Notes: generated by a model from the letters alone, not told the origin. DNA of 64,000 bases from VAZQ01 sp046733355 (GCA_046733355.1 JBKPOZ010000124.1:1-64000); one strand, 5' to 3'. Shown: positions 17,784 to 27,156, counted from the first letter of the stretch. Made by a program: numbers and translations.

Positions 17784-17823
17784 GCTGCCCTGAGCTCGCG
17801 GTCAGGCGGGCTCGTCATTGCAA

Positions 17824-18813
17824 ATGAGACGGCGGGAATTCATCGCGCTTCTTGGTTGCACAGCGGCGGCGTGGCCCGCCAGTGCACGAGCGCAGTTGCG
17901 CGAGCGGATTCGCCGGGTCGGCGTGCTGATGAATCTGCCTCCGGACGACGCGGAAGGACACGCGCGCCTCGCAGCCTTCCTGCAGGGGCTGCAGGAGGCG
18001 GGCTGGGCGGTCGGTCGCAATCTGCGCGTCGACCTGCGCTGGGGCGCGGGCGACGTGGACAGCTTTCGCAAGCAGGCGGCGGAGCTGGTCGCGCTCGCGC
18101 CGGATGTCCTTTTTGCCAGTGGTATTCCGGCCGCGACGCCGCTCCTGCAGGCAACGCGGACCTTGCCGATCGTATTCGCGCAGGTCGTTGACCCGGTAGG
18201 CGCCGGCGTGGTCGCAAGCCTGGCGCACCCGGGGGGCAATGCTACAGGCTTTACCGCTTCCGGCTATGAGTTCGCCGGCAAATGGGTGGAACTGATCAAA
18301 GAAATCGCGCCGCAAGTCACGCGTGTAGCGGTGCTTCGCGACGCCGCCACCAGCTCAGGCATCGGTTACCTGGGTGCAATCCAGTCCGCAGCCGCTTCGC
18401 TCGGGATGGAGTTGATTCCAGTCGGTGTGAACGACCCTGGCGAGATCGAGCGTGGCATTACCGCCTTCGCCGGCCGCGCACATGGCGGACTCATCGTGCC
18501 GGGAAATACGCTGGCCATGTTACATCGCGAGCTCATCATTACACTGGCGGCGCGCTACCGGCTGCCTGCCATCTACGCACTCCGTGTTTTCGCGAACGAC
18601 GGCGGCTTGATGTCCTTTGGCGCCGATACGATCGACCCGTACCGCCGCGCCGCCGGCTATGTTAATCGCATCCTAAACGGCGAGAAGCCCGCAGACCTGC
18701 CCGTGCAGGCGCCAGTCAAATACGAGCTGACCATTAATCTCAGGACTGCGAAGACGCTCGGCCTCAACTTGCCGCCAATGGTGCTCGCCCGTGCCGATGA
18801 GGTGATCGAGTAG
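17824..18813 (+). CDS. ABC transporter substrate-binding protein, DUF534/TrpX type
   Basis: 329 residues. The N-terminus MRRREFIALLGCTAAAWP is a Tat-type signal. The body matches the ABC_sub_bind family: RVGVLMNLPPDD, FLQGLQEAGW, VVDPVGAGVVASLAHPGGNATG and the late segment YVNRILNGEKPADLPVQAPVKYEL. The closing ADEVIE is the standard end of these proteins. A TTG six bases upstream is a possible alternative start. No permease or ATPase gene is adjacent, so it is an orphan receptor. Confidence 0.9.
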   Translation: MRRREFIALLGCTAAAWPASARAQLRERIRRVGVLMNLPPDDAEGHARLAAFLQGLQEAGWAVGRNLRVDLRWGAGDVDSFRKQAAELVALAPDVLFASGIPAATPLLQATRTLPIVFAQVVDPVGAGVVASLAHPGGNATGFTASGYEFAGKWVELIKEIAPQVTRVAVLRDAATSSGIGYLGAIQSAAASLGMELIPVGVNDPGEIERGITAFAGRAHGGLIVPGNTLAMLHRELIITLAARYRLPAIYALRVFANDGGLMSFGADTIDPYRRAAGYVNRILNGEKPADLPVQAPVKYELTINLRTAKTLGLNLPPMVLARADEVIE

Positions 18814-19334
18814 CAAACCGATCGTGCGTTGCACTGCGTTTGCCCGCAGCCCTTTCCCTGCACGCTGCTCCCGGCGACAAAAGAAGAACGGTCGGATGCG
18901 CGCTCCGACCGTTCCCTTTGCCCCACAAGGAGGCGTTGCATTGCCCGCAGAATGAACCACGGACTGTGCAATCAGGCCCTTTGCCTCAGCGGCATATCCC
19001 GCTCACTCGGTATCGCTTAAAGCGTCTCCTCGCGGTTACGCCCTGGCGCTCCGAATGCTGCGATAGCCGTATCGGCAACACCGGATCGTACGTGCGCTTC
19101 ACCTCCTTGCAGATACTAGCTCTCTCGTTTTCTTGTCTTCACCGCTCCATTGCTGAAGCATGAAGACATGTCCGCGAAATTGTCCTCCATGCGTGGCGTG
19201 CAGGACTCGCTAGCTGGCGATGAGAACGTTAAAACGAATCCGCGCGCGGAAGCAACGTAAAGGTGACGCATGCAGCGCATGTGCATAATTTGTCTGAAAA
19301 CTGCAGAATCTGGTTGCGAATCGGGAGGGCGCCC
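18814..19334. other. 521-bp intergenic region
   Basis: It holds one strong hairpin (18,886-18,914) after the upstream binding-protein gene. I see no convincing open frame, tRNA or sigma-70 promoter in the rest. Confidence 0.6.
18886..18914 (+). terminator. Terminator-like hairpin after the binding-protein gene
   Basis: A perfect 11-bp stem (gaacggtcgga / tccgaccgttc) with a seven-base loop, followed by cccttt. It lies 73 bp after the stop codon. The T-run is weak. Confidence 0.6.
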
Positions 19335-19628
19335 ATGATTTCCGAAATTGCGCAGATCAGCGTCAAATCAGGGCAGGAGAGCGAGTTCGAGGCGGGCGTT
19401 GCGAAAGCAGTGCCGCTCTTTCTGCGCGCTACGGGTTGCCACGGCATACGGCTCGAACGCTCGATCGAGCACCCGAACCGGTATTTGCTCGTGGTTGCGT
19501 GGGACACGGTCGACGACCACGTGGTCACCTTTCGCTCCTCTGCCGATTTCCAGGAGTGGCGGCGGCTGGTCGGCCATTTCTTCGAAAAGCCTCCAGAGGT
19601 GCAGCACACGCGCGAAATACAGTTCTGA
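19335..19628 (+). CDS. Antibiotic-biosynthesis-monooxygenase (ABM) domain protein
   Basis: 97 residues, a single ferredoxin-like ABM domain: MISEIAQISVKSGQESEFEAG, GCHGIRLERSIEHPNRYLLVV and the WDTVDDHVVTFRSSADFQEW block. GGGAGG lies six bases before the ATG. Such proteins are cofactor-free oxygenases or small-molecule binding subunits; the substrate cannot be told. It converges on the Gfo/Idh oxidoreductase gene. Confidence 0.85.
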   Translation: MISEIAQISVKSGQESEFEAGVAKAVPLFLRATGCHGIRLERSIEHPNRYLLVVAWDTVDDHVVTFRSSADFQEWRRLVGHFFEKPPEVQHTREIQF

Positions 19629-19638
19629 GCGCAGCTAG

Positions 19639-20655
19639 CTAGCGGCCGTAGATGCGGTCGATGACGCGCGCCACTTCGATGAATTGGAGCGCCTCGGGAG
19701 AGAAGCGGCCGCTGTCGTGCAGCCGCATCACCCAGTCGACTGCGGCCCGGCCGCCCCATGCGTCGGGCGGACTTGCCAGGCGCTCGCGCGCGGTGCCGCG
19801 ATAGTGCTCGGCAATGAAGTCGTAGAACGAGCCATCCACGTTGCGCAACGCCGCTCCGCCTTGCGTGCCGTAGAACGCCGCGCCAATGATCGCGTCGCAG
19901 CCCGCCTGCAGGCGCCACGAGCAGGCGAGGGATACGGCTGCTCCGTTGTCGAGCTCGAATTGAACGGACGCATAATCCTCGACCTGATGCGCCGCATCGG
20001 CGAGCGGCTGGCCGTGCGCAAAAAGCTTCGCGCGCACGCCATCGCGGCAATGCGCATCCAACGTCCACAACGCGAGATCGACGAGGTGTACGCCAAGATC
20101 CATGACGCAGCCGCCGCCGGAAAGCGCAGGATCGTAGAACCATGGCTTGTCGGGCCCGTAGGCGTTGTGGAACAGGAGATCGACAGCGAAGACGCCGCCC
20201 AGCCCGCCTGACCGGATCAGCTCGCGAATGCGCTGCATTCCTTCGGTGAAACGGTAGGAAAGGTCGAGCCCAAGCAGGCGGTCGGCCGTGCGCGCCGCCT
20301 CGACCGCGTTCTCGACTTCCGCCGCGGTGCGTCCGAGCGGCTTCTGACAGAACACGGAGGTGCCGTATGCAAGCGCGCGCATCGCCTGCTCCGCGTGCAG
20401 CGCGCTCGGCGTGGCAATGACCACTCCATCGAGCTCAAGATCGAGCAGCTCGTCGAGATCGCGCACGAGCTCCGCGTCCGGGGCGAGGCGAGAAGCTTCC
20501 GCAGTCGCTTCCGGCGAGGCATCGGCGATACCTGCCACCTCCGCGGCTCCGCTTTTGATGATGGCGCCCATGCGGTGACGGCCGATCCATCCCACACCGA
20601 GAAAGCCGATGCGGGGGCGTTCCTGCACGCGCGCACTTCCCGCCACTGCAGACAT
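19639..20655 (-). CDS. Gfo/Idh/MocA-family NAD(P)-dependent oxidoreductase
   Basis: 338 residues. The Rossmann motif GFLGVGWIG is at about 17-25, ATPSALHAEQAMRAL follows, and the catalytic-lysine block reads CQKPLG instead of the usual EKP. The C-terminal half has GGGCVMDLGVHLVDLALW, the substrate-domain histidine helix. It probably oxidises a sugar or cyclitol. It lies on the same strand after the MDR gene, but a 100-bp palindromic repeat separates them. Confidence 0.9.
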   Translation of the reverse strand: MSAVAGSARVQERPRIGFLGVGWIGRHRMGAIIKSGAAEVAGIADASPEATAEASRLAPDAELVRDLDELLDLELDGVVIATPSALHAEQAMRALAYGTSVFCQKPLGRTAAEVENAVEAARTADRLLGLDLSYRFTEGMQRIRELIRSGGLGGVFAVDLLFHNAYGPDKPWFYDPALSGGGCVMDLGVHLVDLALWTLDAHCRDGVRAKLFAHGQPLADAAHQVEDYASVQFELDNGAAVSLACSWRLQAGCDAIIGAAFYGTQGGAALRNVDGSFYDFIAEHYRGTARERLASPPDAWGGRAAVDWVMRLHDSGRFSPEALQFIEVARVIDRIYGR

Positions 20656-20678
20656 CAGCGAGGCGCACTCGGTGTACT

Positions 20679-20780
20679 CCCTCTCCCCACTTGCACTTGG
20701 GAAGAGGGTTGGGGTGAGGGGGTTACAGCAATCGACGGTTTGTAACCCCTCACCCTAACCCTCTCCCTGTGGGAGAGGGA
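20679..20780. repeat. Large palindromic extragenic repeat (ccctctccc type)
   Basis: Nested inverted segments: ccctctccc...gaagagggttggggtgagggggtta facing taacccctcaccctaaccctctccc, plus a terminal ccctgtgggagaggga. The whole can fold into one long hairpin. A close relative is at 59,254-59,351. Confidence 0.85.
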
Positions 20781-20839
20781 ACGCACTGAATCTGCGGCCA
20801 GAGCATCGCAGCCCAACACGCATTTTGAGAGCGCATCCA

Positions 20840-21793
20840 TCAAAGCATCACCAGCGCTTTGACAAACCCGTCCGGCCGATCGCGCGTCATATTCAAAGCA
20901 TCATCAAGCCGCTCGAGCGGAAAACGGTGCGTATAGAGCGGGCCGGGATCGAGACGCCCGGACTGGATCGCCTCGATCGCTTGGCGAATGCCGGCGACAT
21001 ATATGTTCGGGTCGCGCTCGTGGGCGTTGATCACATCGAGCCCCCGCCAGTTCCACAGCCACATGTTCACCTGTCGCGGCCCGTCCTGGTGATACCCGGC
21101 GATAACCAATTTGCCCTTTGCGCGCGTGAGCTCGCTCGCCAAATCGAGCGGGGCCTGCTTTCCCACGGCCTCGATCACCCGGTCACAGAAAGCCCCGCCG
21201 GTAAGCGCCTTTACCCTGGCGATGACCTGCGCCGGAGCGTCCATCGGGATGCATTCGGCAGCGCCCATGCGCCGCGCGAGATCGAGTGAGAACGGCCGGC
21301 GCGATATCGCAAGGACGCGCGCTCCCGCATTGCTCGCCAGTCGGGTGAGGATTGCTCCAAGGAAGCCGATGCCGACGATTGCGATCGTCTGTCCTGCCGC
21401 AATCTCGCTGCGCCGGAAAATGTTCATCGCGCAGCCGAGGGGCTCCCCCGGAAAGGGCTGTGCTGCGAACGATGCGGGGAGCCGGACGACAGCATCAGCG
21501 CGGGCGAGGTCATATTGCGCGTAGCTGTTATAGGTGAGCGCGGCGACACGGTCGCCGATCTCGAGTCCTTTGACAGCCTCGCCGAGGGCGTCAATTACGC
21601 CCCAGCCTTCGTGTCCGAGGGAGCCCGGCTCGGTGGGAAACTGCATCCATTGGGGGCCTGCCCACGGCGTGAGGTTCGATGCGCACACACCGCTGCCTTC
21701 GAGGCGGATGCGCACCTGGCCGGGAGCGGGGCGCGGACGCGGCACCTCGGTTATGCGCAGCTGCCCCGGACCGATCAGCACCGCTGCGCGCAT
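20840..21793 (-). CDS. Medium-chain alcohol dehydrogenase-like oxidoreductase
   Basis: 317 residues, MDR family. The GroES-like domain carries GSGVCASNLTPWAG and LGHEGWGVID with the catalytic-site Cys, His and Glu. The structural zinc loop is not evident. The Rossmann motif is IVGIGFLGAI. I start at the ATG before RAAVLIG, just past the end of the upstream gene; a second in-frame ATG eight codons earlier would overlap that gene. It is the third gene of an operon with an MFS transporter and an unknown protein. Confidence 0.87.
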   Translation of the reverse strand: MRAAVLIGPGQLRITEVPRPRPAPGQVRIRLEGSGVCASNLTPWAGPQWMQFPTEPGSLGHEGWGVIDALGEAVKGLEIGDRVAALTYNSYAQYDLARADAVVRLPASFAAQPFPGEPLGCAMNIFRRSEIAAGQTIAIVGIGFLGAILTRLASNAGARVLAISRRPFSLDLARRMGAAECIPMDAPAQVIARVKALTGGAFCDRVIEAVGKQAPLDLASELTRAKGKLVIAGYHQDGPRQVNMWLWNWRGLDVINAHERDPNIYVAGIRQAIEAIQSGRLDPGPLYTHRFPLERLDDALNMTRDRPDGFVKALVML

Positions 21794-21800
21794 TACTCCG

Positions 21801-22718
21801 TCATGAGGCTGTGGCATTCTCTATGATTGCCGCTTTCAAGCATTCCCGCGCTTCCATTCCCGCGCGCAAATCCCAAGCGTTGACGATGGCCAGGCGAAAC
21901 CCGCCGGGCGGCATGGCGTGTGTTTCCGGATCGCGATCCTCGTGGAATGTGATCTGCACGCTCGAGACATGGGGCAGCCGCAGCGCCGCCTCTATAATGC
22001 TGGCGGGCGGATGACGGTACCGCGTGCCATTGGCACCGAACAGCACAACGCTGTGCCCGTCGCGGCGTTCGGTATCTGCGAAATTCCACGTGCCGTTCTG
22101 ATAAAGCTCGATCAGCGCTTCGACAAACCCCGGGCCATAAAGATCGGGCCACTGGTCGGCAAAGCGCAGATGCACCTCGATGATGCGCCCACCGATGGTT
22201 TCGAGATTGAGCATGCCGGTATAGTCCGACAGGTGGCGGCCGACCCATCCTGCGCAATATTTTTCGACATGCGGATTCGGTGCCGCATGCACGGTCCAGT
22301 AATCGAATGTGCCCAGCACACCCGGGCTGGCCGTGACATGGCGCCACCACATCGGCTTTCCGCTCACAACCGCCACATCCGAGCTGACGTGATCTCCGGT
22401 GAGCAGTGTCATCCACATGTGCCCAGGGGTGAGATGGCGGGCGTATTCTTCGGCTGATGCGACGATGCGGCTGTCAACGCCCATTCCGCGCAGATTCATC
22501 ATGGGTTTCGAGAATATGGGAAACCGCGGAGGCCTGGTTCCGTGCGGGCCGGCTGCGAGCCCCTGGCTCAAAGCAACCGCAAGTTTGTCATAAACCCAGC
22601 GCTGTTTCGGATACCAGAGCCACGCGTCCGCATCCTCGGTCGGAATACGGACGTGCGCCGGGCAGGGCACGTCTTTGAAATACTGCAGGCGCCAGGGATC
22701 GGCCTCTTCAATCGGCAT
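21801..22718 (-). CDS. Conserved protein of unknown function in the MFS-MDR operon
   Basis: 305 residues with no signal or membrane segments. The stretches PIFSKPMMNLRGMG and GMLNLETIGGRIIEVHLRFADQW resemble the lysine and metal-binding strands of ATP-grasp enzymes, but this is only a pattern impression. The ATG overlaps the MFS stop (TGATG), and the MDR gene begins within 10 bp of its stop, so the three products probably act together on one compound. Confidence 0.7.
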   Translation of the reverse strand: MPIEEADPWRLQYFKDVPCPAHVRIPTEDADAWLWYPKQRWVYDKLAVALSQGLAAGPHGTRPPRFPIFSKPMMNLRGMGVDSRIVASAEEYARHLTPGHMWMTLLTGDHVSSDVAVVSGKPMWWRHVTASPGVLGTFDYWTVHAAPNPHVEKYCAGWVGRHLSDYTGMLNLETIGGRIIEVHLRFADQWPDLYGPGFVEALIELYQNGTWNFADTERRDGHSVVLFGANGTRYRHPPASIIEAALRLPHVSSVQITFHEDRDPETHAMPPGGFRLAIVNAWDLRAGMEARECLKAAIIENATAS

Positions 22719-23935
22719 CAGGGGTTACTCGGGATCGCATCGCGCGCAGCTGTCTTCAGCGCAAGCGAGAGGGGCAAGGTGAGAAGCACGGTAAGGGCCG
22801 CGGTGGTGATGCCGACGGTCACGCCGAAAAGATCTCCGACTGCGCCATAGATGACCGGCGCGCCCGCGCCGGTCCCAATGGTTCCGGTATAGAAGACGCT
22901 GAAGGCACGCGTGCGCCGCTCGGGAGCGACGAGATCCGGCACCGAGCCATATAGCACGGAGGACGTGCCGTTGAGCACGATCCCGATGACCGGAAGCAGC
23001 AAGAGCGCAGGTTCGAGCGGTAATAGCAGGAGCGTGAGGATCAGAACGGCAGTGAGGCTCTCCGTCAGCCAGACTGTTGCAATGGCCCCAATGCGCGCGC
23101 CAATCCAGGCACACACGAGCTTGCCCGCGGCGCCGCCCGTGAAAACCAGGGTGAGCGCGAGACCAAGCGTCGGCAGGCTCGCGCCTTTGGCACTGAGCAC
23201 GAACGGCAGAAACAACAGAAATCCCATGCGCGTGCCGCTATCGAGCATGCCGATCGCGACCAGCAGCGGGAATGCCATGCGCCCGGCACCACCCGAGCGC
23301 TCTTGCGCCGGTTTTCCTGGCCCGAGATCGGCGATCGTTGCGGACGCACAGATCCGCGGCATGCAGACAAAGACGAGGATACCGGCGAGGATGCCGAGAA
23401 AGCCCAGGAGCGCGAGCGCAGAGCGCCATGGCATGCCAACGATCAGGAGCGCGGCGACCGCGGGGAGCGTCATCTTTCCGATGTCGCCGGCAAAATTATA
23501 GGCGCCGATCGCCTTCATGGAGTGCGCGCCCGCGAACGCATGTGCCATGAGCGAGGAGGCGAGCGGGTGTTGCGTGCTCGATCCCAGCCCGGACAGAAAA
23601 AGCGCCAGCATGAGCGTTGGCACCGCGGCGCTCAGGCCGGCGAGGCAATAGCCCACGCCGGCAAGCGCGGTGCCGCACGCGAGCAGCGCCGCATCGCCGA
23701 TGCGCTCGGCCAGGAATCCTGACGGTATCTGAAACGCGGCCATGCTGCCGGCGTAGAGCGCACGCAGGAAACCAAGCTCGGCATAACCGATGCCAAACTC
23801 GGACTGCCAGACCGGCAGCATGACATAGATCAGATCGGTGAAGCCGTCGTGGAGCGCATGGGCGCCGCAGGCAACCGCCGCCGCACGGCCTTCATCCCGC
23901 GTAATCGCCAGCCGCCCGCCTGTGCCAACCGTCAT
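22718..23935 (-). CDS. MFS transporter, 12-TM
   Basis: 405 residues with about twelve hydrophobic segments. Segments such as GFLRALYAGSMAAFQIPSG and the loop FLAERIGDA (a motif A-like region) are MFS-typical. GLGSSTQHPLASSLM resembles fosmidomycin-resistance-type transporters. I start at the ATG before TVGTGG; the frame extends 38 codons further but overlaps the divergent crotonase promoter. It is the first gene of the MFS-unknown-MDR operon. Confidence 0.88.
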   Translation of the reverse strand: MTVGTGGRLAITRDEGRAAAVACGAHALHDGFTDLIYVMLPVWQSEFGIGYAELGFLRALYAGSMAAFQIPSGFLAERIGDAALLACGTALAGVGYCLAGLSAAVPTLMLALFLSGLGSSTQHPLASSLMAHAFAGAHSMKAIGAYNFAGDIGKMTLPAVAALLIVGMPWRSALALLGFLGILAGILVFVCMPRICASATIADLGPGKPAQERSGGAGRMAFPLLVAIGMLDSGTRMGFLLFLPFVLSAKGASLPTLGLALTLVFTGGAAGKLVCAWIGARIGAIATVWLTESLTAVLILTLLLLPLEPALLLLPVIGIVLNGTSSVLYGSVPDLVAPERRTRAFSVFYTGTIGTGAGAPVIYGAVGDLFGVTVGITTAALTVLLTLPLSLALKTAARDAIPSNP

Positions 23936-24021
23936 GCAATCGGTCCGCGTATTCCGGGTTCTCGCCCGCATTCTGCTAGAGATCAAGCAGCAGTGCGCAA
24001 AGCACCCATGAGGAAGACGCC

Positions 24022-24786
24022 ATGAGCAAGGCCGCCGTAGAATACGCAATCGCAGAGCACATCGCCGAGATCCGTCTCAGCCGTCCGCCGGTGAATGCCC
24101 TGTCGCTCGTGATGCTCAAGGAGCTCGTTGCTGCGCTCCACCGGGCGGCTGCCGATGAAAACGTCCGCGCGGTTCTGCTCACGAGCGCCTTGCCGGGTCC
24201 ATTCAGCGCCGGGCTCGACCTGCACGCCGTTTCTGGCACCTCATCCGAGCAGGTGCGAGCCTTGCTCGATCTGCTCTATGTCGAACTGGGCGAGGCGCAA
24301 TACGCGCTCGGCAAGCCCTCGATTGCGGTGGTGAATGGGGCCGCACGAGGCGGCGGCATGACGCTCGCGATTTCGTGCGATGTCATCGTCGCCGGTGAGA
24401 GCGCCACGTTCGGCTATCCGGAAATCGATCTCGGGCTTGTACCGGCGATTCATTTTATGCATCTGCCGTCGATTGCGGGGCGACATCGGGCCTTCGAGCT
24501 CTTGTTCAGCGGCCGGTCCTTTGCGGCTGCGGAGGCCGCCGCTCTTGGCCTGGTCAGCCGCGTGGCGCCGGATGAAAAAGCCGAGGAGCAAGCGAGGGCG
24601 CTGGCGCAGACCTTTGCGGCAAAGCCGCCACGCACCATGCGCCTGGCCCGTGCCGCATTCATGCGCGCAAACGACTACCGAAGTGCCATCGCGCATGCCG
24701 TCGAACTATTCTGCAAGGTCGCGGCGACCCCGCAGGCCCAGGAAGGCCTGCGCGCCTTCATCGAAAAACGCGCGCCGAGATGGTGA
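24022..24786 (+). CDS. Enoyl-CoA hydratase/isomerase-family (crotonase) protein
   Basis: 254 residues, crotonase fold. The oxyanion-hole segments are FSAGLDL and GAARGGGMTLA. Of the two catalytic glutamates of true hydratases, the second is present (GYPEID, Glu 134), but the first, 20 residues earlier, is Thr 114. Simple hydration is therefore unlikely; isomerase or another CoA chemistry is more plausible. It is transcribed divergently from the MFS operon, 86 bp apart. Confidence 0.9.
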   Translation: MSKAAVEYAIAEHIAEIRLSRPPVNALSLVMLKELVAALHRAAADENVRAVLLTSALPGPFSAGLDLHAVSGTSSEQVRALLDLLYVELGEAQYALGKPSIAVVNGAARGGGMTLAISCDVIVAGESATFGYPEIDLGLVPAIHFMHLPSIAGRHRAFELLFSGRSFAAAEAAALGLVSRVAPDEKAEEQARALAQTFAAKPPRTMRLARAAFMRANDYRSAIAHAVELFCKVAATPQAQEGLRAFIEKRAPRW

Positions 24787-24791
24787 GAGCG

Positions 24792-25175
24792 CTAACGCGG
24801 TGACGACTTCGAGCCGTCGGTCAGAGCTGGCGGCAGAAAATGCGCGATCTGCCATCGCTTGAGCTTGCCGACGCCGACGAAGACACTGATTGTCGCGATG
24901 AGCAGCACACAGGCGGCGACTAAGGAACGGTGCCCCCGTATCCAATCAGAACGCAATGCCGGAACATGCCTGCGCCAGTGCCCCATCACGCCGGCAGCGG
25001 TGGCTCTGATGGACTGACCCACGCCGGTCGAGCCTTGTTGCTCGCGCGCTTGCACGCCGCGATCGCTACCATCATCGAATTCACCCGCGAGCCACAGAAT
25101 CAGAAAACCGATCGACAAAGCCAGAATCTGGCCGAACGTAAGCAACAAAAGCACCATCAGTGTGGAAATGCTCAT
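24792..25175 (-). CDS. Small membrane protein of unknown function
   Basis: 127 residues from the ATG before SISTLMVLLLL. Two hydrophobic helices (TLMVLLLLTFGQILALSIG, about 5-30, and LVAACVLLIATISVFVGVG, about 90-110) flank a charged linker. AGGGGGC precedes the start, rather far. No family recognised. Support comes from the helix pattern and from filling an otherwise empty gap; it ends 6 bp from the convergent crotonase stop. Confidence 0.5.
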   Translation of the reverse strand: MSISTLMVLLLLTFGQILALSIGFLILWLAGEFDDGSDRGVQAREQQGSTGVGQSIRATAAGVMGHWRRHVPALRSDWIRGHRSLVAACVLLIATISVFVGVGKLKRWQIAHFLPPALTDGSKSSPR

Positions 25176-25444
25176 GACAACGCCCCCTGTTGTCGTTTCG
25201 TAACACGGGAGCAGAAAATCGGCCCTGCACTGTGGCGGTTTGAAAATAAGTCCGGACCGTTGCAAAAATCCCACAGTTTTGCGCTGCGAAGCAGCAGACC
25301 GCCGTGAATATCGTTGCGAACCCCGCTCCGTGAGCATGCATCAGCGTGGCGTTCACAGCATGGATTCTGCCTTCGCACCGCCAACGGTACTGCAAATCAG
25401 AGCGGCTCGTGCTGCCGATTCGCGCGTCCCTCCGGTGAGATCAC

Positions 25445-25858
25445 TTACGCGGCTTCGATGCGGATCGGTTTAGCGCCTTCCCACAACACCGATCTGCACA
25501 GCTCCGCAAGGCGATCGAGATCCCCGTTGATGGTGATGAAATGATTGCCGGCGAGCTGGCCCATTTTGCTGGCAAACCGCACGCCGCCGTAGGCGAGCAG
25601 GATTTCGGTCTCGCTGATCCCGCCTGGATATAACAGCATCTGGCCTGGGCCCGGATAGCTGGTGTGATTCTCGTAAGCCAGTCCGAAATCCTGCTGGCCG
25701 AGAGGAATCCAAACTGCCTCGCCGCTCCAGCGCACATGAATGATCTTGTTCTCGTAAGGCAGCAACTTCTTGAACACGGCGACGGTCTTGGGCGCCGCCT
25801 GCGTCTCAAAACGCGCATCGAACCGATATGCGCCGGAAATGACGCGAAGCTTGTCCAT
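25445..25858 (-). CDS. DUF3830 family protein
   Basis: 137 residues with a cyclophilin-like small beta-barrel look: FETQAAPKTVAVFKKLLP, SGEAVWIPLG, YPGPGQMLLYPGG and ETEILLAYGGVRFASKMGQ are DUF3830 blocks. These proteins often sit beside amidohydrolases and ABC importers, as here before the allantoate amidohydrolase-like gene on the same strand. A palindromic repeat fills the gap between the two. Function unknown. Confidence 0.85.
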   Translation of the reverse strand: MDKLRVISGAYRFDARFETQAAPKTVAVFKKLLPYENKIIHVRWSGEAVWIPLGQQDFGLAYENHTSYPGPGQMLLYPGGISETEILLAYGGVRFASKMGQLAGNHFITINGDLDRLAELCRSVLWEGAKPIRIEAA

Positions 25859-25875
25859 GGGAATTCCTCATGTTC

Positions 25876-25946
25876 GTAGCCCGGATGAGCGTCAGCGACA
25901 TCCGCGAGCATCATCCCCGCATATCGCTGCGCTCATGCGGGCTACA
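25876..25946. repeat. Palindromic extragenic repeat (gtagcccgg...gggctac type)
   Basis: Outer arms gtagcccggatgagc and gctcatgcgggctac with internal dyads. A second copy is at 55,446-55,514. The M20-peptidase stop codon lies at its right edge. Confidence 0.85.
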
Positions 25947-27156
25947 ATCGCTCGAGCACATCGAGAAGAACACGCGTGGCGAGGTCGGCGTCGCTGGCCG
26001 TGATCGTCTCCAGCGGGGAATGACTGACGCCGCCGTTTCCGCAGCGAACGAACAGCATGCCAATTTCTGTGAAGCGATCGAACATCACAGCGTCGTGCCC
26101 GGCCCCGCTCGGCAGCCGCAACACCGGAATGCCGAGCTGCGTGATCGAGTTTGCAAAAATGTCCTGCAGCCTCAGGGAGCACGGCACGGCCGGAGCATCG
26201 AGCAATGGGGTTGCCTTTATGCGTACGCCACGACGGCTTGCGATCTCGTCGATGTCGGCGAGCACGTCCTTGACGGCATGATGGCGCCGCGCGTCGTCAT
26301 CGCCTCGGATATCGATCGACAGCTCGCAGCAGCCTGGTATGACATTGATGGCTCCCATGGGCACGGAGAGCCGGCCGACCGTGCCGAGCAGGCCCGGCCT
26401 GCTGCAGCGCCGCTCGACCCGCAGGACGACTTCTGCGGCCGCGGCGGCGGCATCATGGCGCAGTCTCATGGGTACGGTACCGGCATGACCCGCCGAGCCC
26501 TCGATGACTACGCCGAGGCGTGAATTCCCCGCAATGGCGGTGACAATGCCCACTGGCAGATCGGCGTCGAGCAGCACCGGGCCTTGTTCGATGTGAATCT
26601 CAATATACGCGCAGACATCGGTGCCGCGGCGTGCGAGCGGCGGAATGCCGGCGGGATCGAACCCCGCCTCGCGCAGCGCCTCGGCAAGCGAGATCCCTTT
26701 ACCGTCGCGACGATCGAGCAAGGCCGCATCGAACCGGCCGGCAACGGCGCTGCTGCCGATGTAAGGCGCCGCAAAGCGGGCGCCCTCTTCCTCCGAGAAG
26801 GCGATCACTTCGAGATGAAACGGCAATTGCGTGCCGGTTCGCGCGTAGTGCTCGGCCACCAGCACGCCCGCCAGAATGCCGAGGCGGCCATCGTATTTGC
26901 CCGCATTGCTCACCGTGTCATAGTGCGAGCCGACAATGATCGTTTTTGCATTCTCGTCCTTGCAGGGGTACCGGCCGACCACATTGGCGGCAGCATCGGT
27001 GTACGTTTCGAGTCCCGCCGCCTGCATCAGCGTCGAAATCTCGGCCGCAACCGCGCGATGCGCGGGCGACAAATAGGTGCAGGTGAGGGAATCGGGAACT
27101 TCCGACCATTTCCCCAGACGATCAGCCAATTCCAGAATGCGGGCGCCGAACTGCAC
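25942..27156 (-). CDS. Allantoate amidohydrolase / N-carbamoyl amino acid hydrolase (M20)
   Basis: 404 residues, Zn-dependent M20 hydantoinase/carbamoylase subfamily. Metal-site blocks are GSHYDTV, AGKYDGRLG, FSEEEGARF, EIHIEQGPVL and GNGGVSHSPLE. The dimerisation lid (GSAGHAGTVPM) is intact. Allantoate amidohydrolase and N-carbamoyl-amino-acid hydrolase cannot be told apart by eye. The divergent UraH gene 106 bp away favours a role in ureide breakdown. Confidence 0.88.
   Translation of the reverse strand: MQFGARILELADRLGKWSEVPDSLTCTYLSPAHRAVAAEISTLMQAAGLETYTDAAANVVGRYPCKDENAKTIIVGSHYDTVSNAGKYDGRLGILAGVLVAEHYARTGTQLPFHLEVIAFSEEEGARFAAPYIGSSAVAGRFDAALLDRRDGKGISLAEALREAGFDPAGIPPLARRGTDVCAYIEIHIEQGPVLLDADLPVGIVTAIAGNSRLGVVIEGSAGHAGTVPMRLRHDAAAAAAEVVLRVERRCSRPGLLGTVGRLSVPMGAINVIPGCCELSIDIRGDDDARRHHAVKDVLADIDEIASRRGVRIKATPLLDAPAVPCSLRLQDIFANSITQLGIPVLRLPSGAGHDAVMFDRFTEIGMLFVRCGNGGVSHSPLETITASDADLATRVLLDVLERL

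Noticed and set aside
18829..19163. Small plus-strand frames in the 521-bp gap
   Set aside because: Cys/Arg/Ser-rich products, no ribosome-binding site, and a terminator-like hairpin inside the first one.
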